Translations under genes and position numbers: made by a program | Shown: piece after piece, positions 60,289 through 64,000 of the stretch | Position numbering within the stretch: the stretch's first letter is position 1 | Layout of the letters: each line of letters begins with the position of its first letter | Source: Streptomyces sp. A2-16 | GTDB lineage: Bacteria; Actinomycetota; Actinomycetes; Streptomycetales; Streptomycetaceae | Assembly (NCBI RefSeq): GCF_018128905.1 | Contig: NZ_CP063808.1 | Coordinates: 4,216,001 to 4,280,000 of the forward strand | Reading direction: 5' to 3' | Length of the DNA stretch: 64,000 nucleotides | Notes under the pieces: generated by a model | Databases searched by the model: none | Seen by the model: the letters and a program-made list of their open reading frames with translations, nothing else | What the model was told of the DNA's origin: nothing

Positions 60289-62736
60289 ATGTCCAGAGCC
60301 AGAGCGTTCCGCGGCCTCTGGGCCGCCCCCGTGGCCCTGCTCGCCCTGCTGGCCCAGAGCCTGGCCACGGCCGGAGTCGCGTCCGCCGTTCCCGCCGCGC
60401 GCCCGGCGGCGACCGTCGCCCTGTACGTGTCGCCCGGCGCGCCTCCCGGTGGGGACGGTACGCCGGAGCGGCCGTTCGCGACGATCGACCAGGCGCAGCA
60501 GCCGGCGCACCGGCTCTCGGCCGACGCGGACGTGGTGGTGCAGCTGGCCGGTGGGACCTACTCGCTGGCCCGGCCGCTGACCTTCGGCTCCGGCGACAGC
60601 GGGCAGAACGGCCACATCATCACCTACCAGGCGGTACCCGGGCAGCAGCCGGTCGTCAGCGGCGCCCGACAGATCACAGGTTGGCAGGTGCATGATCAGA
60701 CCAGCAACATCTGGTCGGCTCACGTCGGCACCGGAGTCAACACACGTCAGCTGTACGTGAACGGCAAGCAGGCACCGCGGGCGGCGATCCAGGTGCCCCG
60801 CTCCGCCTTCACCTTCACGCAGACCGGTCTGACCGTCACCGACTCCTCCCTCGACTACCTCGCCGGCCTCTCCGACCAGGCCCACATGGAAGTCGAGAGC
60901 GTCAACTCCTTCACCGACCGCTACGCCCCGGTCAGGTCGATCAGCGGCCGGGCCATCACCATGCAGCAGCCCGCGTGGAACAACAACTCCTGGGGCTACG
61001 ACACCATCAACGCGCCGTTCGCCGGCGGGACGATGTACCTGGAGAACAACTACGCGTTCCTGAAGCAGGCCGGACAGTGGTACCTCGACACGTCCACCGG
61101 CGACCTCTACTACCGGGCCCGGCCGGGACAGAACCCGAACAGCCTCGACGTGCAACTGCCCCGGCTGCAGAGCCTGCTCGGCATCAGCGGCAGCTACGGC
61201 TCACCGGTGACCGGACTCGCGTTCGCCGGGATCCGGTTCACCGGGACCTCCTGGCTCGGCCCGAGCGGACCCGACGGTTACGCGGACCAGCAGAGCGGCG
61301 CACACATCACCGGTTCCTACGCGATGCCCGCCAACTGGCTGAGCACCTGCAAGTCGGGCTGCACACAGTTCGAGGCCACCCGTAACCGCTGGGCGCAGAT
61401 GCCCGCGGCCGTCCAGGTCTCCGCCGCCACCGGCATCACCTTCTCCGGCAACACGTTCTCCGAACTCGGGCAGGCCGGGCTGGGCGTGGGCAACGACGGC
61501 GTCGCCACGGCCTCCGGCACCGGACTCGGAGCGAACGGTGTCACGGTCACCGGCAACACGTTCACCGACCTCGCCGGCAGCGGTATCCAGGTCGGCGGCA
61601 TCCAGCCGGACGCCCACCACCCCGGCAACCCGCAGATGACCAACCAGAACATCACCATCAGCAACAACCGGGTCAGCGGCGTGGGCACCGACTACAAGGA
61701 GACCGCGGGCATCCTGTCCACCTACGTCACCAACGCGACGATCACCCACAACCAGTGCGACCACCTGCCCTACGACGGGATCGACATCGGCTGGGGCTGG
61801 GGGATCAACGACCCCGGCGGCAGCCAGGACTACGTCAAGCGGGGCACGTACAACTACCAACCCGTCCACACCACTCCCACCACGCTGAAGAACAACACCG
61901 TCTCCCACAACCTGGTCTTCGACACCAAGAACGCGATGTTCGACGGCGGCAGCATCTACAGCCTGTCGGCGAGCCCCGGCTCGGTGATCTCCGAGAACTA
62001 CATGTACGACAACAACCGGACCACCGCGCTGTACCTCGACGAGGGGTCCCGGTACCTGAAGGTCTCCGGGAACGTGGTGCAGGACGCCGGCAACTGGGCG
62101 CTCACCAACGCCAACGCCGACAACCACACCGACGACAGCACCTTCTCCGGCAACTGGTACAACGGCGGCAACACCTACGTGGCCACCGGTCCTCCGCACA
62201 ACAACGTCCTCACCGGAAACGTCCCGGTCAGCGGCACCAACTGGCCCCAGGGCGCCAGGCAGGTCATCGAGCAGGCGGGCCTTCAGCCGGCGGGCGACGG
62301 CGGGGGCTTCCCCACCGGCTACCACCAGTTGGTGATCGGCAGCAACGGCCTGTGCCTGGACGTGTACGGCAACTCCACCGCGGCCGGCGCCGCGATCGAC
62401 CAGTGGACCTGCAACGGCCAGGCCAACCAGCGGTTCCAGTTCGTGCCGGCCTCGGGCGGCTACGGGCAACTGCGGGCGCAGCACTCCGGACACGTCGTGG
62501 CCGTGTCGGGAGGCTCCACCACCGCCGGTACGCCCAACATCGTGCAGCAGCCGGCCGGAGCGGCAGGCAGCCTGTGGCTGCCGGTACGGCAGTCCGACGG
62601 CTCGTACTCCTTCAAGAACGAGAACAGCGGCCTGTGCCTCGACGTCCCCGGCGGCAGCGGCGACCTCGGCCGGCAGCTCGACCAATGGCCCTGCAAGAAC
62701 ACGAGCGGCAGCAACCAGGACTTCACCCCCCGCTGA
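60289..62736 (+). CDS. Secreted beta-helix glycosidase-like protein with ricin lectin domain (GH141-like)
   Basis: An 815-residue exported protein. Signal peptide FRGLWAAPVALLALLAQSLA with cleavage near ASA. The catalytic part opens LYVSPGAPPGGDGTPERPFA and VVVQLAGGTYSLARPLTFG, typical of GH141-like right-handed beta-helix proteins, and continues with helix-rung repeats (ITFSGNTFSELGQAGLGVG, VTVTGNTFTDLAGSGIQVG). The C-terminal 130 residues are a ricin B (CBM13) lectin with CLDVYGNSTAAGAAIDQWTC and CLDVPGGSGDLGRQLDQWPC. GH141 members include fucosidase and xylanase. ATG 60289 is six bases after GAAGG; ATG 60283 is possible. Confidence 0.88.
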   Translation: MSRARAFRGLWAAPVALLALLAQSLATAGVASAVPAARPAATVALYVSPGAPPGGDGTPERPFATIDQAQQPAHRLSADADVVVQLAGGTYSLARPLTFGSGDSGQNGHIITYQAVPGQQPVVSGARQITGWQVHDQTSNIWSAHVGTGVNTRQLYVNGKQAPRAAIQVPRSAFTFTQTGLTVTDSSLDYLAGLSDQAHMEVESVNSFTDRYAPVRSISGRAITMQQPAWNNNSWGYDTINAPFAGGTMYLENNYAFLKQAGQWYLDTSTGDLYYRARPGQNPNSLDVQLPRLQSLLGISGSYGSPVTGLAFAGIRFTGTSWLGPSGPDGYADQQSGAHITGSYAMPANWLSTCKSGCTQFEATRNRWAQMPAAVQVSAATGITFSGNTFSELGQAGLGVGNDGVATASGTGLGANGVTVTGNTFTDLAGSGIQVGGIQPDAHHPGNPQMTNQNITISNNRVSGVGTDYKETAGILSTYVTNATITHNQCDHLPYDGIDIGWGWGINDPGGSQDYVKRGTYNYQPVHTTPTTLKNNTVSHNLVFDTKNAMFDGGSIYSLSASPGSVISENYMYDNNRTTALYLDEGSRYLKVSGNVVQDAGNWALTNANADNHTDDSTFSGNWYNGGNTYVATGPPHNNVLTGNVPVSGTNWPQGARQVIEQAGLQPAGDGGGFPTGYHQLVIGSNGLCLDVYGNSTAAGAAIDQWTCNGQANQRFQFVPASGGYGQLRAQHSGHVVAVSGGSTTAGTPNIVQQPAGAAGSLWLPVRQSDGSYSFKNENSGLCLDVPGGSGDLGRQLDQWPCKNTSGSNQDFTPR

Positions 62737-62793
62737 CCGGCTCACGGGCCCGCACATCCCCACCCACTGTCCCGCACCAGTGAGGAAACGCTG

Positions 62794-63555
62794 ATGAAGA
62801 AGTGTTCGGCACCCCTGACCGCCGCGATCGCGGCCGTCCTCGTCCTCGGCGCCGCGTTACCCGCGGCGGCTCTGCCCGGCACCGAGCCGCCGTCCTCCGC
62901 CCCGACGTCCTCCGCCGCACCCGCCGCCCTGCGGCTGATGCCGCTGGGCGACTCGATCACCTGGGGTGTTGGCAGCCCCTCCGGGAACGGCTACCGGGGC
63001 TTCCTGTGGAACCGGCTGTCGGCGGAGGGGCACGCCCTCGACTTCGTCGGCTCGGGACGCAACGGCACCATGTCCGACCGGGACAACGAAGGCCACTCCG
63101 GCTGGCGGATCGACCAGATCACCGGCATCGCGGACTCCGTGCTGGCCCGCTACCGCCCGAACGTGGTCACCCTGGAGATCGGCACCAACGACCTGAACGG
63201 CAACTACCAGGTCCCGACCGCCCCCGACCGGCTCCGCGCCCTCATCGACCGGATCACCCGCGACGCCCCCGACGCGACCGTGCTCGTCGGTACCGTGATC
63301 GTCTCCACCAGCGGTACCGAGGAGGCCCACCGGCCGGGGTTCAACGCCAAGCTGCCCGGCATCGTCCAGGCCGCGCAGGCCGCCGGCAAGCACGTACGCC
63401 TGGTGGACATGAGCGCTCTGACCAGAGCGGACCTGGCCGACTCCCTGCACCCCAACGACAACGGCTATCGCAAGATGGCGGACGCGTTCAACGCCGGGGT
63501 GCAGGCCGCGGACGCCGCGGGCTGGATCAAACCGCCGGTCCCCGCGCGCGGGTGA
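62794..63555 (+). CDS. Secreted SGNH/GDSL-family hydrolase
   Basis: A 253-residue exported esterase. Signal peptide CSAPLTAAIAAVLVLGAALP with cleavage near AALP or later. SGNH blocks: LMPLGDSITWGV (Ser in block I), FVGSGRNG (Gly block), EIGTNDLNGNY (Asn block III) and DSLHPNDNGYRKMA (Asp/His block V). Probably an acetyl-xylan-type or other polysaccharide esterase working with the upstream glycosidase. Leu22 of the signal peptide is TTA, implying bldA dependence. Good site GAGGAAAC before the ATG. Confidence 0.92.
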   Translation: MKKCSAPLTAAIAAVLVLGAALPAAALPGTEPPSSAPTSSAAPAALRLMPLGDSITWGVGSPSGNGYRGFLWNRLSAEGHALDFVGSGRNGTMSDRDNEGHSGWRIDQITGIADSVLARYRPNVVTLEIGTNDLNGNYQVPTAPDRLRALIDRITRDAPDATVLVGTVIVSTSGTEEAHRPGFNAKLPGIVQAAQAAGKHVRLVDMSALTRADLADSLHPNDNGYRKMADAFNAGVQAADAAGWIKPPVPARG

Positions 63556-63571
63556 GATGACCGGAAAGAAC

Positions 63572-63612
63572 ACCCGCGTCCGAAGGCATGACAGGTGTCG
63601 CCGGACGCGGGT
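63572..63612 (+). terminator. Hairpin after the GDSL hydrolase gene
   Basis: Perfect 11-base arms ACCCGCGTCCG and CGGACGCGGGT with a 19-base loop, 17 bases past the stop, followed by TTTC. It ends the glycosidase-esterase transcript. Confidence 0.7.
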
Positions 63613-63688
63613 TTCGGCATGCCCTTCTGGCCTCCATCAGCCGAAATACATGGGATGGATCGGTCGTCGATACGTGGTGAGAGGTCTC

Positions 63689-63717
63689 TTGACAGCCCAT
63701 TGAGCCTGTGGGATCAC
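63689..63717 (+). promoter_or_regulatory. Candidate promoter of the last gene
   Basis: TTGACA at 63689-63694 and GATCAC 17 bases later, within an AT-richer stretch about 65 bases before the gene start. The CTTGACAGCCC context recurs at 59720. Confidence 0.5.
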
Positions 63718-63780
63718 TAAGCGACATGGGATGTCTGAGTGTTTCTCTGTGAGTCTTCCCCCACTTAGTCGAGGAACAGA

Positions 63781-64000
63781 ATGCAGCCTTCATCCGCTCC
63801 GCCCCGCAGCCCCGTCCGTGTGCCGCGCTTATCCGCGACCGCCGTCGTGTGCGCCATGGCGCTGCTGACCGTGTTGCTGGCGACCGCGTCGGCCCGGCCG
63901 GCCTCGGCCCTCGCGGCGCCCCTGACGAGCTCCGCGTCCGGGCGGTGTCTTGACGTCAAGGGCAATGTCGACGCCCCCGGCACCACGCTGGACATCTGGG
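63781..64000 (+). CDS. Secreted ricin-type lectin protein, N-terminal part
   Basis: Seventy-three codons are visible before the window edge. A long basic N region and hydrophobic core (AVVCAMALLTVLLATASA) make a signal peptide; after about residue 50 the sequence SASGRCLDVKGNVDAPGTTL starts a ricin B lectin repeat. The catalytic domain, if any, is beyond the window. Codon 17 is TTA (RLSA), a second bldA-type codon in this block. ATG 63781 follows GAGGAACAG. Confidence 0.8.
   Translation, partial: MQPSSAPPRSPVRVPRLSATAVVCAMALLTVLLATASARPASALAAPLTSSASGRCLDVKGNVDAPGTTLDIW

Noticed and set aside
58668..60695. A 675-codon plus-strand frame across the STAND gene start and the glycosidase start
   Set aside because: Composition is Arg/Pro-rich, no domain pattern, and it opposes or overlaps supported genes.

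Overview
The window comes from a high-GC actinomycete, almost certainly a Streptomyces or close relative. The evidence is a very G+C-rich sequence with third codon positions nearly always G or C, many GTG starts with GGAGG-type ribosome binding sites, ATGA/GTGA-coupled gene pairs, only a handful of TTA (bldA-type) codons, and typical families (SpoIIE phosphatases, ECF41 sigma factor, XRE/MmyB and WYL regulators, XRE-STAND-WD40 protein, Tat- and Sec-exported sugar enzymes, ricin-lectin carbohydrate enzymes). I see no rRNA, tRNA, CRISPR array, insertion sequence or replication origin. No database search or computation was run; everything below is read from the sequence.

Layout, left to right. 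1-5.8 kb: a sigma factor cut by the window edge and coupled to a small membrane protein, a DUF4037 protein, and a PadR/ABC-ATPase/FtsX-permease operon whose PadR gene has lost its DNA-recognition helix. 6-13.2 kb: a decayed membrane-protein gene, a Gfo/Idh oxidoreductase, a divergent WYL regulator and alpha/beta-hydrolase pair with a dyad between them, an ECF41 sigma factor followed by an NDH-2-like flavoprotein, and a methyltransferase. 13.3-19.3 kb: a LysR-linked, leftward CoA operon (type III CoA-transferase, enoyl-CoA hydratase, acetoacetate decarboxylase-like enzyme, 3-hydroxyacyl-CoA dehydrogenase, acyl-CoA dehydrogenase). 19.5-25.2 kb: a P450 and a cell-wall block in which two secreted peptidoglycan-binding proteins face two membrane-anchored HTH proteins, one with an outside peptidoglycan-binding domain. 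25.2-32.8 kb: single-gene metabolic and regulatory functions, including an MFS exporter with a divergent XRE regulator.

32.9-36.7 kb holds the most unusual module: a SpoIIE-type phosphatase, a cobalamin-binding protein carrying the W-x9-EH signature of the CarH light sensor but no DNA-binding domain, and a STAS anti-anti-sigma protein, joined by overlapping start/stop codons, with a second STAS gene just upstream. I infer a cobalamin (possibly light) controlled partner switch.

38.4-52.8 kb is one carbohydrate region: ROK regulator, a 23-bp tandem repeat array, a ribose-type ABC importer, a Gfo/Idh dehydrogenase, a TIM-barrel sugar isomerase, a myo-inositol-phosphate-synthase homologue coupled to a UbiA prenyltransferase, a Tat-exported isomerase and a secreted sugar dehydrogenase with a PKD domain. 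A dyad CTTTGTCC-N7-GGAxAAAG lies before both the ROK gene and the synthase gene and may be the shared operator. 52.8-59.2 kb encodes a large PAS-GAF-phosphatase-kinase signalling protein and an XRE-STAND-WD40 protein. 59.2-64 kb is a secreted polysaccharide-degradation block with a GH54/ricin-lectin gene remnant, a beta-helix glycosidase with ricin lectin, a GDSL esterase and the start of another ricin-lectin protein; the last two carry TTA codons near their starts.
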